From NCBI GenBank assembly GCA_900315735.1, contig ONAD01000016.1, positions 1 through 64,000 on the forward strand: 64,000 nucleotides of DNA. The letters run 5' to 3'. Below the pieces are notes generated by a model. That model saw nothing but the letters and a program-made list of their open reading frames with translations, was not told the DNA's origin and ran no database searches. A program made the position numbers and the translations under genes. Below, piece by piece: positions 28,833 through 38,670 of the stretch (positions within the stretch are counted from its first letter, which is position 1; each line of letters begins with the position of its first letter). This stretch comes from an uncultured Lachnospiraceae bacterium. GTDB taxonomy: Bacteria > Bacillota > Clostridia > Lachnospirales > Lachnospiraceae.

Positions 28833-29630
28833 ATGGAAAAATTAAATGTAGCAATTGCAGATGATAACGAGAGAATGGTACAGCTTTTAGATGAAATCGT
28901 AACCAGCGATAAGGATTTGCAGGTGGTTGGTACGGCAAAGAACGGGGTCGAAGCATATGAGATTATCAAACATAAACAGCCGGATGTTGTTTTATTGGAT
29001 ATAGTTATGCCAAAACTTGACGGACTTGCACTGTTAGAAAAAGTAAAAAAAGATAAATCCATAAGAAAATGTCCTAGTTTTATTATTATCAGTGCGGTAG
29101 GACAGGACCGGATTACAGAAGATGCATTTAATCTTGGGGCGGATTATTACATCATGAAGCCCTTCGATAATGATATGATTATCAATCGGATAAAAAGTAC
29201 GAGAGTACTAAGGGGAATTAACGTTACAGAGTCCAAAAAAATCGGAGCGTATGAGAAAAAGCCTTCTACAAAACCGGAGGATTTGGAAAGTAAAGTAACA
29301 AATATTATACATGAAATAGGAGTTCCGGCACATATCAAAGGATATCAGTATTTGCGTGAAGCAATTATCATGTCGGTAAATGATATTGAAATGCTTAATT
29401 CCATTACAAAAATATTATATCCGACAATTGCCAAAAAATATCAGACAACAGCCAGCCGCGTAGAGCGTGCTATCCGCCATGCAATAGAAGTAGCCTGGAG
29501 CCGTGGCAAAATGGATACGATTGACGAACTGTTTGGATATACGATAAACAATGGAAAAGGCAAACCGACGAATTCGGAATTTATAGCACTGATTGCAGAT
29601 AGAATCCGCCTGGAATATAAAGCATATTAA
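28833..29630 (+). CDS. spo0A: Sporulation master regulator Spo0A
   Basis: The start is ATG 28833 after AGGAGG, giving 265 residues, the usual length. The receiver domain has acidic pocket DD (10-11) and phospho-acceptor Asp56 (LLDIVMP). The C-terminal DNA-binding domain (~150-265) carries the Spo0A-specific recognition region [18 protein letters not shown]. Phosphorylated Spo0A binds 0A boxes (TGTCGAA) to start sporulation. Two such boxes lie in its own upstream region. This gene shows the organism is from a spore-forming lineage. Confidence 0.98.
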   Translation: MEKLNVAIADDNERMVQLLDEIVTSDKDLQVVGTAKNGVEAYEIIKHKQPDVVLLDIVMPKLDGLALLEKVKKDKSIRKCPSFIIISAVGQDRITEDAFNLGADYYIMKPFDNDMIINRIKSTRVLRGINVTESKKIGAYEKKPSTKPEDLESKVTNIIHEIGVPAHIKGYQYLREAIIMSVNDIEMLNSITKILYPTIAKKYQTTASRVERAIRHAIEVAWSRGKMDTIDELFGYTINNGKGKPTNSEFIALIADRIRLEYKAY

Positions 29631-29710
29631 AAGGTGGTTTCTACAAAAAACGGCAGCAAAATATAGTATCTGAATCAGACATTTTAGGTATTTTCTGCTC
29701 CCCCATAACG

Positions 29711-29719
29711 TGGTATAAT
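29711..29719 (+). promoter_or_regulatory. Extended -10 promoter for the glgA leader
   Basis: TGGTATAAT matches the extended -10 form (TGnTATAAT) with only a weak -35. It would give a leader of about 265 bases before glgA. Confidence 0.6.
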
Positions 29720-29726
29720 AGACGCA

Positions 29727-29950
29727 TAAGAAAAACAAGCGGCTGCAGGGGCAGACATTTGTTTTTCTTGCGGCGTTAACGAGCAAATATTCTGCGAAGC
29801 AGAATGTAGAGCACGTTAGTGCGGATTTGCGAGTGTGAGCGTAAGTAGGGCGAATGCCCGTACATCGAGAAAACCGAAGGTTTTCGAAGATGCACTGTGA
29901 AGAGCGGATTTGCGAGTGTGAGCGTAAATCGTGCGAATGCTGCACTGCAA
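29727..29950 (+). ncRNA. Highly structured glgA leader with a duplicated hairpin module
   Basis: Consecutive hairpins are visible: AAGAAAAACAA with TTTGTTTTTCTT; ATTCTGC-GAA-GCAGAAT inside TAACG/CGTTA; GAAAACC-GAA-GGTTTTC; and two copies (29821 and 29904, 83 bases apart) of a module starting GCGGATTTGCGAGTGTGAGC. In the module copies the stem ATTTGCG/CGTAAGT changes to ATTTGCG/CGTAAAT and stays paired. The frame upstream of glgA runs open through this region but is Cys/Arg-rich and looks non-coding. Its function is unknown: a leader regulator or a repeat element. Confidence 0.5.
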
Positions 29951-29988
29951 TATTCAAAAAAGGGTATCAAAATTTGGGGGTAACAGAA

Positions 29989-31428
29989 ATGAAGCGGGTA
30001 TTATTTGTTACATCAGAGGCAGTTCCATTTATTAAAACAGGAGGCCTTGCAGACGTTGCAGGTTCACTGCCAAAATATTTTTCAAAAAATGAATATGAAG
30101 TCAGCGTCATGCTGCCAAAGTATATGTGTATCCGGGAGGATATGCGCAAGAAAATGCATCATGTACTGCATTTCTATGTGGATCTGGGCTGGCGCAAACA
30201 ATATGTAGGAATACTGGAGGCAAAAGAAGATGGAATCCAGTATTATTTTATTGATAATGAATTCTATTTTGCGGGAGACAGACCATATAATAATATTTAC
30301 GAAGATGTAGAAAAATTTGCATTTTTCTCAAAGGCAGTATTAGAAGCATTGCCGCATATGAATTACCAGCCGGATATTATTCATTGCCATGACTGGCAGA
30401 CGGGACTGGTTCCGGTATATCTGGAGAATATCTATAAGAAAAATGTATTTTACCAGAATATGAAAACGGTATTTACGATACACAATTTACAGTTCCAGGG
30501 GCGCTGGAATCTAAAGGCAGTAAAAGATATTACCGGATTGCCGGATGCTCTTTTTACACCGGATAAATTAGAATCCTATGGAGAGGGCAATTATCTGAAG
30601 GGTGGTATTGTATATGCAGATGCCATAACAACAGTAAGTCCGACCTATGCCTATGAGATAACAACTCCGGATGGTGGCGAAGGCTTGGATGGTTTCATTC
30701 GCAGTAACAGCTATAAATTAAGCGGTATTATTAATGGAATCGATTATAATGAATATAATCCGAAAGCGGATTCAAAGATTGCTTATTTATATGATGCCAA
30801 TGATTTAGAAGAGGGCAAGCAGAAAAATAAGCAGGCACTTTTAAAGGATATGAATCTTCCATATTCGGATGATGTGATGTTAGTTGGAATTGTTTCAAGA
30901 ATGACAGAGCAGAAGGGATTTGCACTGGTAGATTATATGATGGATGAGCTGCTTTCTTCCGGCAAATTTGAGATTGTTGCCTTAGGAACCGGAGAGGAAC
31001 GCTATGAGAATATGTTCCGCTATTATGAGAGCAAGTATCCGGACAGACTGAAGGCAAATATTATGTATTCCGAAGAGGCAGCGCATAGAATTTATGCAGC
31101 ATCAGATGCATTTTTGATGCCATCTTTATTTGAACCTTGTGGACTGAGTCAGTTGATGAGTCTTCGCTATGGAACAGTACCGGTGGTACGTGAGACCGGT
31201 GGCTTAAAGGATACGGTAGAGCCATATAATGAGTACCAGCATACCGGAACCGGCTTTACGTTTTCGAATTATAATGCTCATGAGATGCGTGACAGTCTTC
31301 TTTATGCATATCAGGTATTCCATGAGAACCGGACCGAGTGGCTGAATATTGCAAGACGCGGTATGGAACAGAATTTTTCCTGGTCCAGTTCTGCAAAGGA
31401 ATATGAAAAATTATATGCTAGATTGTAG
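29989..31428 (+). CDS. glgA: Glycogen synthase (ADP-glucose type)
   Basis: The start is ATG 29989 after GGGGG; 479 residues, the usual GlgA length. The N-terminal KTGGLADVAGSLPKYF is the ADP-glucose-binding KxGGL motif, HDWQTGLVPVYL is family-typical, and EPCGLSQLMSLRYGTVPVVRETGGLKDTV is the C-terminal GT5 active-site region. It extends alpha-1,4-glucan chains. No other glg gene is nearby. Its last 11 bases overlap the end of the convergent DUF5688 gene. Confidence 0.96.
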   Translation: MKRVLFVTSEAVPFIKTGGLADVAGSLPKYFSKNEYEVSVMLPKYMCIREDMRKKMHHVLHFYVDLGWRKQYVGILEAKEDGIQYYFIDNEFYFAGDRPYNNIYEDVEKFAFFSKAVLEALPHMNYQPDIIHCHDWQTGLVPVYLENIYKKNVFYQNMKTVFTIHNLQFQGRWNLKAVKDITGLPDALFTPDKLESYGEGNYLKGGIVYADAITTVSPTYAYEITTPDGGEGLDGFIRSNSYKLSGIINGIDYNEYNPKADSKIAYLYDANDLEEGKQKNKQALLKDMNLPYSDDVMLVGIVSRMTEQKGFALVDYMMDELLSSGKFEIVALGTGEERYENMFRYYESKYPDRLKANIMYSEEAAHRIYAASDAFLMPSLFEPCGLSQLMSLRYGTVPVVRETGGLKDTVEPYNEYQHTGTGFTFSNYNAHEMRDSLLYAYQVFHENRTEWLNIARRGMEQNFSWSSSAKEYEKLYARL

Positions 31429-32335
31429 TCCCTTCATCTGACATAGAAGTAAGAAGCTTTTCTGAGCGGGAATAGAAATAAGCGTGATCAGATAAGATTT
31501 CTTCTTCCTCAACCTGAGTGGAATTTACTTCGTGAATCATAGCATTTAAATCCTGTATACAGGTTCCCGGCAGGGCAGGGAGAATCAGAAATTCATGAAT
31601 GCTGCTTGGAATCAGATAAAAGTCACATGTGAGCTTATCTGCAATGGAATCCAAAAGATTCGGATAGAGAATGCAGGAAGCACCATAGAGTTTGGCTTTA
31701 TTGGTTAATACATAAAGAGGTGTTTCGGATTCTTCTTCCATGATATCTGCCGGAAATGGCATTGGCATAAGCTTATTGAGTAATGGCATTAATGGCTCAA
31801 AATCAGCAGGAAGCTGTGCGGGTGTATTTTCCAAGGCATAGGAATATAAATCATCTGCGGAGATGTTCCAGTAGGAAAGGTGAGTGGAACGAATCAGAAT
31901 GGTTGCGTTTCCCTGACTTGAGGTAGATAAAAGACAATAGAAAACAACTGCAAAATCAAGATAACGAAAATGAGGAATTTCTTTGAGAAGTTCCTCATTT
32001 TTCTGATAGTGAATCAGTTTAAAGAGGATGCGGTGCCGGACATTTTCAAAATTGGTAAAGAATGCCACATCGATAGAACTGCTAGGGCGGTAAGCCCGGT
32101 AGATTTCCCGGATATGCAAAAGAATGTTTTTCATACTTTTTCCTGCCTGATATTCTTTATAATAATCATTGAGATAAATGGTAGGAGAGATGTTACAGTC
32201 CTTTTGCAGAATGGTAAGTCCATCTAAAGTAACACCATTATTTTTTTGAATTTTATGCAGCTGAATGGTAACGTCTGCATCAAAAAGGGAATGAATTTGT
32301 AACTGGATTTCCGTAAGAAATTGCTGATATGTCAT
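31418..32335 (-). CDS. DUF5688 family protein
   Basis: The start at 32335 follows AGGAGG by five bases. The 305 residues start MTYQQFLTEIQLQIHSLF and contain NNGVTLDGLTILQKDCNISPTIYLNDYY, which I recognise as the DUF5688 pattern, common and often multicopy in Lachnospiraceae. No catalytic residues are evident; it looks cytoplasmic. Some relatives are annotated as phage-related or accessory, and the function is unknown. The 3' end overlaps glgA tail to tail, with no terminator visible between them. Confidence 0.8.
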   Translation of the reverse strand: MTYQQFLTEIQLQIHSLFDADVTIQLHKIQKNNGVTLDGLTILQKDCNISPTIYLNDYYKEYQAGKSMKNILLHIREIYRAYRPSSSIDVAFFTNFENVRHRILFKLIHYQKNEELLKEIPHFRYLDFAVVFYCLLSTSSQGNATILIRSTHLSYWNISADDLYSYALENTPAQLPADFEPLMPLLNKLMPMPFPADIMEEESETPLYVLTNKAKLYGASCILYPNLLDSIADKLTCDFYLIPSSIHEFLILPALPGTCIQDLNAMIHEVNSTQVEEEEILSDHAYFYSRSEKLLTSMSDEGTTI

Positions 32336-32379
32336 AATGACCTCCTGATTAGAAATGATAAAAATGAATAAATAGAAAA

Positions 32380-32410
32380 GAAAGTCCATGGATTGCTCCA
32401 ATGGACTTTC
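32380..32410 (-). terminator. Terminator of the pot operon
   Basis: GAAAGTCCAT and ATGGACTTTC form a 10-bp stem; reading on the minus strand it is followed by a T-rich TTTTCTATTT. Confidence 0.6.
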
Positions 32411-32495
32411 AATATATCATTTTGTATCCGGAATAACAAGAAACGTAATATGAAATTTTTCTAAAAATTTTCTAATCTTTTCTGGAAGAAAGTAG

Positions 32496-33545
32496 TTAAT
32501 AAGATTTTAATTTCTTCCAGAGGTAATCATAAGTTTCTGTTGCAGGAACATCAAGACTGTTAAAAATTTCACAGTTTTCCAAAGTTTCCTGGTCGGAGAA
32601 AATAGTAGTACTTTCCTGAACTTCTTCATCCAGTTCGTCGTAAACAGCGGTGTTTGGTGTTGCATACCAGACATAGTCAAAGTTTTCCATGCCGATATCA
32701 TCACGACAGAGATAGTTTAAAAACTGTTCAGCAGCATCCTTATGCTGACAGGTCTTAGGAATGAACCAGGAGTCCATCCACATATTAGAACCTTCCTTTG
32801 GCACCACATAATCAAGGTCTTCATTGTAATCCTGTGCATAGGCAGCTTCTCCGGAATAGATGAGCGCCATGGCTGCATTGCCGGCAATCATTTCATCGGC
32901 AGAAGAGTCTACCAGATAGGAGTATACCAAATCTTTCTGGTCACAAAGCATGGAAAGCGCTTCGTTTAATTCATCTTCATCTGTAGTGTTGATGGAATAA
33001 TCCAAAAGCCGCAGAGCAGGAACGAAGGTATCACGAACGGAATTTTCCATGATAATCTGTCCTTTGTATTTCGGATTCCAGAGAACATTCCAGCTGTCCA
33101 TATCAGCTTCATCTACCATGGTCTTATTGTAGAGAATACCAAGGGTGCCAAAGAAATATGGCAGTGTGTATTTATTTTCCGGGTCAAAGGCTTTGGAAAA
33201 TTCCACATAGGTCGGGTCGATGTTTTCATAAAGTGGAATATTATCATAATCCATTTCTAAGACTTCGCCTTCGTTAATCAGCTTTTGAATCATGTAGTCA
33301 GAGGTGCAGATTAAATCGTATTTGATGGAACCTGCCTTGTATTTGGTATACATTTCCTCAGGACTTTCATATTCTTCGTATTTGATGGTAATGCCGGTTT
33401 CTTCTTCGAACTGTTTGATAACATCCGGCTCTAAATATTTTCCGTAATTTAAAATAACAAGTGCATTTTCATCATTTTTCTGACCGCAGCCGGAAAGGGT
33501 AAAAACGGTGGCAATCAGCACAAATGAAAATAAAAATTTCTTCAT
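32496..33545 (-). CDS. potD: Spermidine/putrescine-binding lipoprotein
   Basis: The 349 residues begin with a lipoprotein signal (MKKFLFSFVLIATVFTLSGC, Cys20 lipidated), followed by a type-F binding-protein fold: NYGKYLEPDVIKQFEEETG, YTLPYFFGTLGILYNK and WMDSWFIPKTCQHKDAAEQFLN. It captures polyamines outside the membrane and delivers them to PotBC. It is the last gene of the five-gene minus-strand operon, three bases after potC. Confidence 0.95.
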   Translation of the reverse strand: MKKFLFSFVLIATVFTLSGCGQKNDENALVILNYGKYLEPDVIKQFEEETGITIKYEEYESPEEMYTKYKAGSIKYDLICTSDYMIQKLINEGEVLEMDYDNIPLYENIDPTYVEFSKAFDPENKYTLPYFFGTLGILYNKTMVDEADMDSWNVLWNPKYKGQIIMENSVRDTFVPALRLLDYSINTTDEDELNEALSMLCDQKDLVYSYLVDSSADEMIAGNAAMALIYSGEAAYAQDYNEDLDYVVPKEGSNMWMDSWFIPKTCQHKDAAEQFLNYLCRDDIGMENFDYVWYATPNTAVYDELDEEVQESTTIFSDQETLENCEIFNSLDVPATETYDYLWKKLKSY

Positions 33546-33548
33546 TTC

Positions 33549-34328
33549 CTAAGACCTTCCTTTCGCATCCTTGACACTGCGGTAGTTCATAATCAGAAGA
33601 AGCACCAGCGCAAGGAAGAATAAAATAGTAGACAGCGCATACATCTCAGGAATAATACCTTTACGCAGCTGGGTATAAATCATAGTGGACAATGTATTGA
33701 CACCAGCACCTTTTGTAAAATAGGTGATGGAGAAATCGTCTAAGGACATTGTCACAGCCATCAGGAAACCGGAGAATACACCGGGTTTGATGTCCGGCCA
33801 TACGATTTTAAAAAATGCATAAAGTGGTGTAGCACCCAAGTCTCTGGCAGCCTCATAGGTATGGGATGAAGTGTTGGAAAGCTTAGGCAGTACATTTAAA
33901 ATGACATATGGAATGTCAAAGGTAATATGTGCAATCAATACGGTTGATGTTCCAAGTTCTGTAAAGCGGACAAAAAGCAGCATCAGGGAGATACCGGTAA
34001 CAATATCTGCATTCAGAAGAGGAATGTTAGTGGCACCGAGCATAATCTGACGGTTCCTTTTTCGCATGGCACTGATGCCGATTGCAGCCATGGTTCCGAT
34101 TATTGTAGCAATCACAGAGGATGCAATGGTAATCAGAATTGTGGTATAAAAGGCATTCATAATAGTCGGGTCAGAAACAAGATTGCGATACCATTCTGTC
34201 GTAAATCCGCCCCATTTTACACGGGAGAGGGAGTTGTTGAAAGAAAGTACAATCAGGACTCCAATCGGAAGATACAGAAACAGGAAAATAATTGCAAGAT
34301 AAATTCTTGATAAACTTTTCTTTACCAT
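33549..34328 (-). CDS. potC: Polyamine ABC permease PotC
   Basis: The 259-residue protein has six membrane helices and the permease EAA loop YEAARDLGATPLYAFFKIVWPDIKPG (residues ~155-180). It overlaps the end of potB by seven bases. Together with PotB it forms the channel for spermidine/putrescine uptake. Confidence 0.95.
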   Translation of the reverse strand: MVKKSLSRIYLAIIFLFLYLPIGVLIVLSFNNSLSRVKWGGFTTEWYRNLVSDPTIMNAFYTTILITIASSVIATIIGTMAAIGISAMRKRNRQIMLGATNIPLLNADIVTGISLMLLFVRFTELGTSTVLIAHITFDIPYVILNVLPKLSNTSSHTYEAARDLGATPLYAFFKIVWPDIKPGVFSGFLMAVTMSLDDFSITYFTKGAGVNTLSTMIYTQLRKGIIPEMYALSTILFFLALVLLLIMNYRSVKDAKGRS

Positions 34329-35143
34329 ACTGCATTCCCTCCTGACTCACCGGCACGATTCATAAATGCCATACTGATTAAAACAAAGAGCATAAGTACA
34401 ATGGAAAGTCCGGAACCTAAATTCCAGTAGGAGCCCTGCATGAAGGACTGCTCAATGACATTTCCAATGAGAAGTACTTTACCTCCGCCTAAAAGATCCG
34501 AGATAACAAAGGAGGTAAGTGCCGGTACAAATACCATAATAATACCACTGACAATTCCAGGCACAGTAAGGGGCAGAATAATGCGGAAGAAGGTAATAAA
34601 ACTGTTGGCACCTAAATCCCTTGCTGCATCAATGGTTTCCTTACGGATACGAACCATGGAATTGTAAATCGGCATAATCATAAATGGAAGAAAATCATAA
34701 ATCATACCAAATACAACGGCTCCCTGGGTATTTAACATATGAAGCTTCGGTATGCCGAAAATGGAAAGAAATCCATTGATAATTCCATTATTGGAAAGTA
34801 ACATCTGCCATGCTAAAATACGCAGCATGAAATTCATCCACATTGGCAGGACAAAGATAAATACCACAAAGCTCTGATGCTTGATATGAAGACCGTTTAA
34901 TATCATAGCAAGCGGATAGGAGAGCAGGAGGCAGATAACCGTACATAAGATACCAAGCTTTAAGGAAAGCAACAGAGCCTTAATATGTACCGGATCTGCG
35001 ATTGCAGTGATATTTGCCCAGGTAAAACCGCCATCACTGTTGGTGAATGCATAATATAATATCATCAGAATCGGAAGTACGGTAAATCCGATAATCCAGA
35101 CCAGATAAGGTCCGGCTAAGAGTCTTTTCTTGGCATTATGCAT
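34322..35143 (-). CDS. potB: Polyamine ABC permease PotB
   Basis: The start chosen is ATG 35143 (MHNAKKRLL), overlapping the potA stop by eight bases; the frame is open 24 bases earlier. Six membrane helices and the EAA loop [25 protein letters not shown] identify the PotB/PotH permease. It is coupled at both ends to potA and potC. Confidence 0.95.
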   Translation of the reverse strand: MHNAKKRLLAGPYLVWIIGFTVLPILMILYYAFTNSDGGFTWANITAIADPVHIKALLLSLKLGILCTVICLLLSYPLAMILNGLHIKHQSFVVFIFVLPMWMNFMLRILAWQMLLSNNGIINGFLSIFGIPKLHMLNTQGAVVFGMIYDFLPFMIMPIYNSMVRIRKETIDAARDLGANSFITFFRIILPLTVPGIVSGIIMVFVPALTSFVISDLLGGGKVLLIGNVIEQSFMQGSYWNLGSGLSIVLMLFVLISMAFMNRAGESGGNAVW

Positions 35144-36209
35144 CGAGTTCCACCGCCTTTTCGTCACTGGATTCCGGCTTGTGCATAATCTGGATATTGA
35201 AAGGAATAACTTTCATTCCTACATGACTTCCGGTTTCAAAATACTTGGTGGTATGAACAAGCCATTCATAGCCGCCAGCCATAATTTCGATTTCATAATG
35301 AACACCCTTGAAGATAACAGAAGTAATATCTCCATCCATAAAGCCTGTGCCGGCTTCTACGATTTCAATATCCTCCGGACGGATGACAACGTCTACCGGT
35401 TTATTATTGCCAAATCCTGTGTCAACACATTCGTGTTTAACGCCTAAGAAGCTGACTAATTTATCCTCAATCATGATACCGTCAATGATATTGCTGTCTC
35501 CGATAAAGTCTGCAACGAAAGCATTTTCCGGCTCGTTATAAATATCTTCCGGAGTACCAATCTGCTGGATATAACCCTGATTCATGACAGCAATGGTATC
35601 TGACATGGTAAGGGCTTCTTCCTGATCATGGGTAACATAGATAAAAGTAATGCCCAGTTCATTTTTCAGGCGAATCAGTTCGTACTGCATGTCCTGACGC
35701 ATTTTTAAATCCAGTGCACCCAAAGGCTCGTCTAAAAGAAGCACCTTTGGTTCGTTTACGATGGCACGGGCAATGGCAATACGCTGCTGCTGGCCGCCGC
35801 TTAAGGAATCGATGCTGCGGTTCTCATAACCGTCTAAGTTTACAAGCTTTAAGGCATATTTGATTTTATCCTGAATATAAGCTTTGCTTTTTTTACTGAT
35901 TTTTAAACCAAAAGCGATATTATCTGCAATGCTCATATGGGTAAAAAGTGCGTATTTCTGGAATACGGTATTTAATTTACGATCATTTGGCGGAAGAGAA
36001 GTAATATCTTTTCCATCAAAAATAATGCGTCCGGTGTCCGGTGTCTCAAAACCACCGATAAGACGCAGGGTAGTAGTCTTTCCACAGCCGGAAGGTCCCA
36101 GCAGTGTTAAGAATTCGTTTTCATTTACATAAAGATTTAAGTCATCCAAAATCATATTTCCGTCATAAGTTTTGGTAATATTTTCTAATTGTATTAATTT
36201 CTTGCCCAT
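35136..36209 (-). CDS. potA: Polyamine ABC transporter ATPase PotA
   Basis: The second ATG (36209) is preferred, as it lies five bases from AGGAGG while the first, at 36212, is only two. Walker A GPSGCGKT, signature [14 protein letters not shown], and Walker [13 protein letters not shown] are all intact, followed by a C-terminal TOBE domain (~280-350). It powers the PotBCD importer from the cytoplasm. It follows the regulator gene by nine bases. Confidence 0.95.
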   Translation of the reverse strand: MGKKLIQLENITKTYDGNMILDDLNLYVNENEFLTLLGPSGCGKTTTLRLIGGFETPDTGRIIFDGKDITSLPPNDRKLNTVFQKYALFTHMSIADNIAFGLKISKKSKAYIQDKIKYALKLVNLDGYENRSIDSLSGGQQQRIAIARAIVNEPKVLLLDEPLGALDLKMRQDMQYELIRLKNELGITFIYVTHDQEEALTMSDTIAVMNQGYIQQIGTPEDIYNEPENAFVADFIGDSNIIDGIMIEDKLVSFLGVKHECVDTGFGNNKPVDVVIRPEDIEIVEAGTGFMDGDITSVIFKGVHYEIEIMAGGYEWLVHTTKYFETGSHVGMKVIPFNIQIMHKPESSDEKAVELDA

Positions 36210-36218
36210 CATAACCTC

Positions 36219-36758
36219 CTAAAAACTTGGCGGGTTTGTAACCCAGATAAGAACGGCGTCTTTCTTGCCGGTATTTTCAATATGGTGCTTTTTATTGGAC
36301 TTAAGATAAAAAGACTCCCCTTGTCTTGCGGTATAAGTACGGGTACCATATATGATTTTAATGGAGCCCTTAAGCACATAGCCAAATTCTTCTCCCTCAT
36401 GTGGAAGATAGGTATCTGAAGTGCCGCCGGGCTTCAGCGTCAGCCTTACCGGTTCCATCATATCTTTCTGGGCGCCGGGAACCATCCATTCGATTAAGCT
36501 CTTGCGTTCCGCATCTTCTTTTTCAAAATAATCTTCATTTTTAAAGACAAGCTGTGCAGGTTCATCATCTGCAAAAAATTCTGCCGGCGTAGTGCCGAGA
36601 CACTGGATAATATCTAAAAGTGTACCCACGGAAGGAGACGTAAGATTACGCTCTAACTGGGAGATAAATCCTTTGGATAATTCCAGACGGTCAGCCAGTT
36701 CCTGCTGGGTGAGACCGTAGAGAATCCGCAGCTCCTTGATTTTATTTCCAATATCCAT
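36219..36758 (-). CDS. XRE-family regulator with C-terminal cupin, controls pot operon (inferred)
   Basis: The start at 36758 (MDIGNKIKELRI) follows AAAGGAAG at good spacing. The 179 residues have a helix-turn-helix (residues ~8-58, TQQELADRLELSKGFISQLE) and a cupin domain (~105-175, LPHEGEEFGYVLKGSIKIIYG). PuuR-like proteins of this architecture sense polyamines. It is the first gene of the pot operon, and a palindrome (36828-36846) downstream of the operon promoter is a likely binding site. Confidence 0.9.
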   Translation of the reverse strand: MDIGNKIKELRILYGLTQQELADRLELSKGFISQLERNLTSPSVGTLLDIIQCLGTTPAEFFADDEPAQLVFKNEDYFEKEDAERKSLIEWMVPGAQKDMMEPVRLTLKPGGTSDTYLPHEGEEFGYVLKGSIKIIYGTRTYTARQGESFYLKSNKKHHIENTGKKDAVLIWVTNPPSF

Positions 36759-36827
36759 TTTGTACTTCCTTTCCATGAAAAGTGATTTTACATAGTTTTT
36801 ACAAAATGAAGCTAATAATGTATTTGA

Positions 36828-36846
36828 AGTTTAATAATAATAAACT
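36828..36846. promoter_or_regulatory. Candidate operator of the pot operon
   Basis: AGTTTA and TAAACT flank ATAATAA. It lies between the promoter and the regulator start. Confidence 0.45.
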
Positions 36847-36857
36847 CGCTAAGGAGT

Positions 36858-36886
36858 ATTATGAGAAATTGAAAGAGAAATGTCAA
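36858..36886 (-). promoter_or_regulatory. Promoter of the regulator-potABCD operon
   Basis: On the minus strand TTGACA (36886-36881) and CATAAT (36863-36858) are spaced by 17 bases. Confidence 0.75.
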
Positions 36887-36920
36887 TACTATTTTTAGAT
36901 TATTTTTAGACAACAAAAAA

Positions 36921-36993
36921 AGCTCCCGAGGGGACTCGAACCCCTGACCTACGCATTACGAATGCGCCGCTCTACCAACTGAGCCACGGAAGC
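36921..36993 (-). tRNA. tRNA-Thr (anticodon CGT)
   Basis: On the minus strand the cloverleaf has acceptor GCTTCCG/CGGGAGC, anticodon stem GCATT/AATGC around CGT, and T-arm CAGGG/CCCCT. CCA is not encoded. A T tract follows at 36914-36920. Confidence 0.96.
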
Positions 36994-37114
36994 AGAATAA
37001 TCTGGTTATATGCGAAAATAAAATATTTTTCTCAGACAACCCTTTGTTTATTAAAATCATACTATAATATTATATATAGAAAAAAATAAATTTGCAATGT
37101 TTTTTTGAAAAAAG

Positions 37115-37143
37115 TTGTTCTTTCAAAGGTTACTTGGTATAAT
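37115..37143 (+). promoter_or_regulatory. Promoter for 37223 gene
   Basis: TTGTTC (37115-37120) and TATAAT (37138-37143) spaced by 17 bases. The region between the tRNA and this promoter holds nothing else I can identify. Confidence 0.65.
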
Positions 37144-37222
37144 GGACGTAGATGTGTAAGAACCGGAGAAAGATGAACCGGCTTATGAAAAGGGAAATCA
37201 TTACAAGGAGGAAGTTTTTTTC

Positions 37223-37663
37223 ATGGAAGTGAAGGAATTTGTTTCAGGGGGAAAGAAAACTGAGGACAGTAAGAAGAATATGAAGAAGAAAATCAACAGT
37301 GCAAAGAAAAATTATGCAAAGAAGAACAGTCAGTTTACGATTGCAGAATTAAAGGAAAACAGTGCGCTGATTATGTTATGTGTATTTGTAGTTCTTGCGG
37401 TATTGGAAATCGTATTAGGTATGCTGGTGTGGAAAATACCGGTAGTCAGCGTATGTATTGTAGTCCTGATTGAAGCGGGACTTGCCGCATGCCTCCATAA
37501 CCTCCCAATCTGGCTGCACGGAATTGTAGCGGTAGCAGAAATTGTGGTTGGAGTAATTTCCGGCAAAGTGATATTTATGCTGATTGGAATTTTATGCTAT
37601 GCAGCCGCATTGTTTGCATTGAAATTCCAGAAGGAAAGTAATCCGCTTTCCATATTAAAATAA
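37223..37663 (+). CDS. Small membrane protein with a lysine-rich N-terminus
   Basis: The 146 residues start with a strongly basic stretch (1-45, many KK pairs) and continue with about four membrane helices packed closely (ALIMLCVFVVLAVLEIVLG..., ending ~135). AAGGAGG precedes the ATG. The gene is 27 bases upstream of an NrnA-like gene, probably in the same transcript. No family is recognised; the basic tail could contact nucleic acid or anionic lipid. Confidence 0.75.
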   Translation: MEVKEFVSGGKKTEDSKKNMKKKINSAKKNYAKKNSQFTIAELKENSALIMLCVFVVLAVLEIVLGMLVWKIPVVSVCIVVLIEAGLAACLHNLPIWLHGIVAVAEIVVGVISGKVIFMLIGILCYAAALFALKFQKESNPLSILK

Positions 37664-37689
37664 GAAGAGATTATACTAGGAGATAAAAC

Positions 37690-38664
37690 ATGGATCCCTT
37701 ACAATTAGTAGAGTTATTAAGAGGACACAGAACTTATATTCAGACACATAATTTCCCGGACCCGGATGCAATTGCCAGTGCCTTTGGCTTACAGCATTTT
37801 TTAAATTACCATGGAATTAAAACTGACATCTGTTATGATGGCAAGATTGAACGTTTGAGTACCAGAAAAATGTTTGACACGTTTCATATTGATATTTTAT
37901 CCAAGGAAGATTTGGATGATATGAAGGAAGAGGACTATATTGTTACCGTAGATTCCCAGAAGTACAATGCCAATCTGACGGATTTTATCGGGGATGAAGT
38001 GGCATGTATTGACCATCACCCAACAGTGATTGCCTGCGAATATGCTTATAAGGATGTCCGCATGGTCGGAGCCTGTGCCACGATGATTGCAGAGTATTTC
38101 TATCTTACCAATACGCCGATGAGTCCGGATGTGGCGGCAGCATTGGCATATGGTATCAAGATGGATACGGATGATTTTGTACGGGGCACAACCAAGCTGG
38201 ATGTGGATATGTTCGCATACCTTTATCCAATGGCAGATGTGGACGAATTAAAATCCATGTATGTAAATGTAATGGAATTTTCTGATTTAAAGGCATATGG
38301 TGCAGCCATTGACAACATCCGTATTTATGATGATGTGGGATTTGCATCCATTCCGTTTGATTGTCCGGATGCTTTGATTGCAATTATTTCCGATTTTATT
38401 TTATCTCTCGATGTAGTAAATATTTCCGTGATTTATGCAATCCGTTCCGATGGCATTAAGTTTTCGGTAAGAAGTGCGTTGAATCATATGGATGCCGGAA
38501 GAGTTGTAGCAAAGGCATTAGCAGATTATGGAAATGGTGGCGGACATCCGGCAATGGCTGGCGGCTTCATTCCAAAGAAAAACGTGGAAAAATTAGAACC
38601 GAACCGGGATTACAAATTAGAAATGCTGTTCTTAGAACAGATTAAGGCAGAAGAAGGAAGGTAG
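37690..38664 (+). CDS. DHH/DHHA1 phosphoesterase, NrnA-like
   Basis: The 324 residues hold the DHH motifs: NFPDPDAIASAFGLQHF (residues ~20-36), VDSQK, DHHP (~111-114), and the DHHA1 glycine motif GGGHPAMAGGF near the C-terminus. Relatives degrade nanoRNA, pAp or cyclic-dinucleotide products such as pApA and pGpG; the last would link to the EAL protein, but this is inference. The protein has no membrane segment, so it is not GdpP itself. Confidence 0.9.
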   Translation: MDPLQLVELLRGHRTYIQTHNFPDPDAIASAFGLQHFLNYHGIKTDICYDGKIERLSTRKMFDTFHIDILSKEDLDDMKEEDYIVTVDSQKYNANLTDFIGDEVACIDHHPTVIACEYAYKDVRMVGACATMIAEYFYLTNTPMSPDVAAALAYGIKMDTDDFVRGTTKLDVDMFAYLYPMADVDELKSMYVNVMEFSDLKAYGAAIDNIRIYDDVGFASIPFDCPDALIAIISDFILSLDVVNISVIYAIRSDGIKFSVRSALNHMDAGRVVAKALADYGNGGGHPAMAGGFIPKKNVEKLEPNRDYKLEMLFLEQIKAEEGR

Positions 38665-38670
38665 CGTACC

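Noticed and set aside
29821-29950. CRISPR-like array from the duplicated module
   Set aside because: Only two copies, with internal hairpins and no similar spacers or cas genes.
29854-29988. Cys/Arg-rich N-terminal extension of GlgA
   Set aside because: It translates the hairpin-rich leader; GlgA proteins start at the KRVLFVTSEAVPF segment, and 29989 has a ribosome site.
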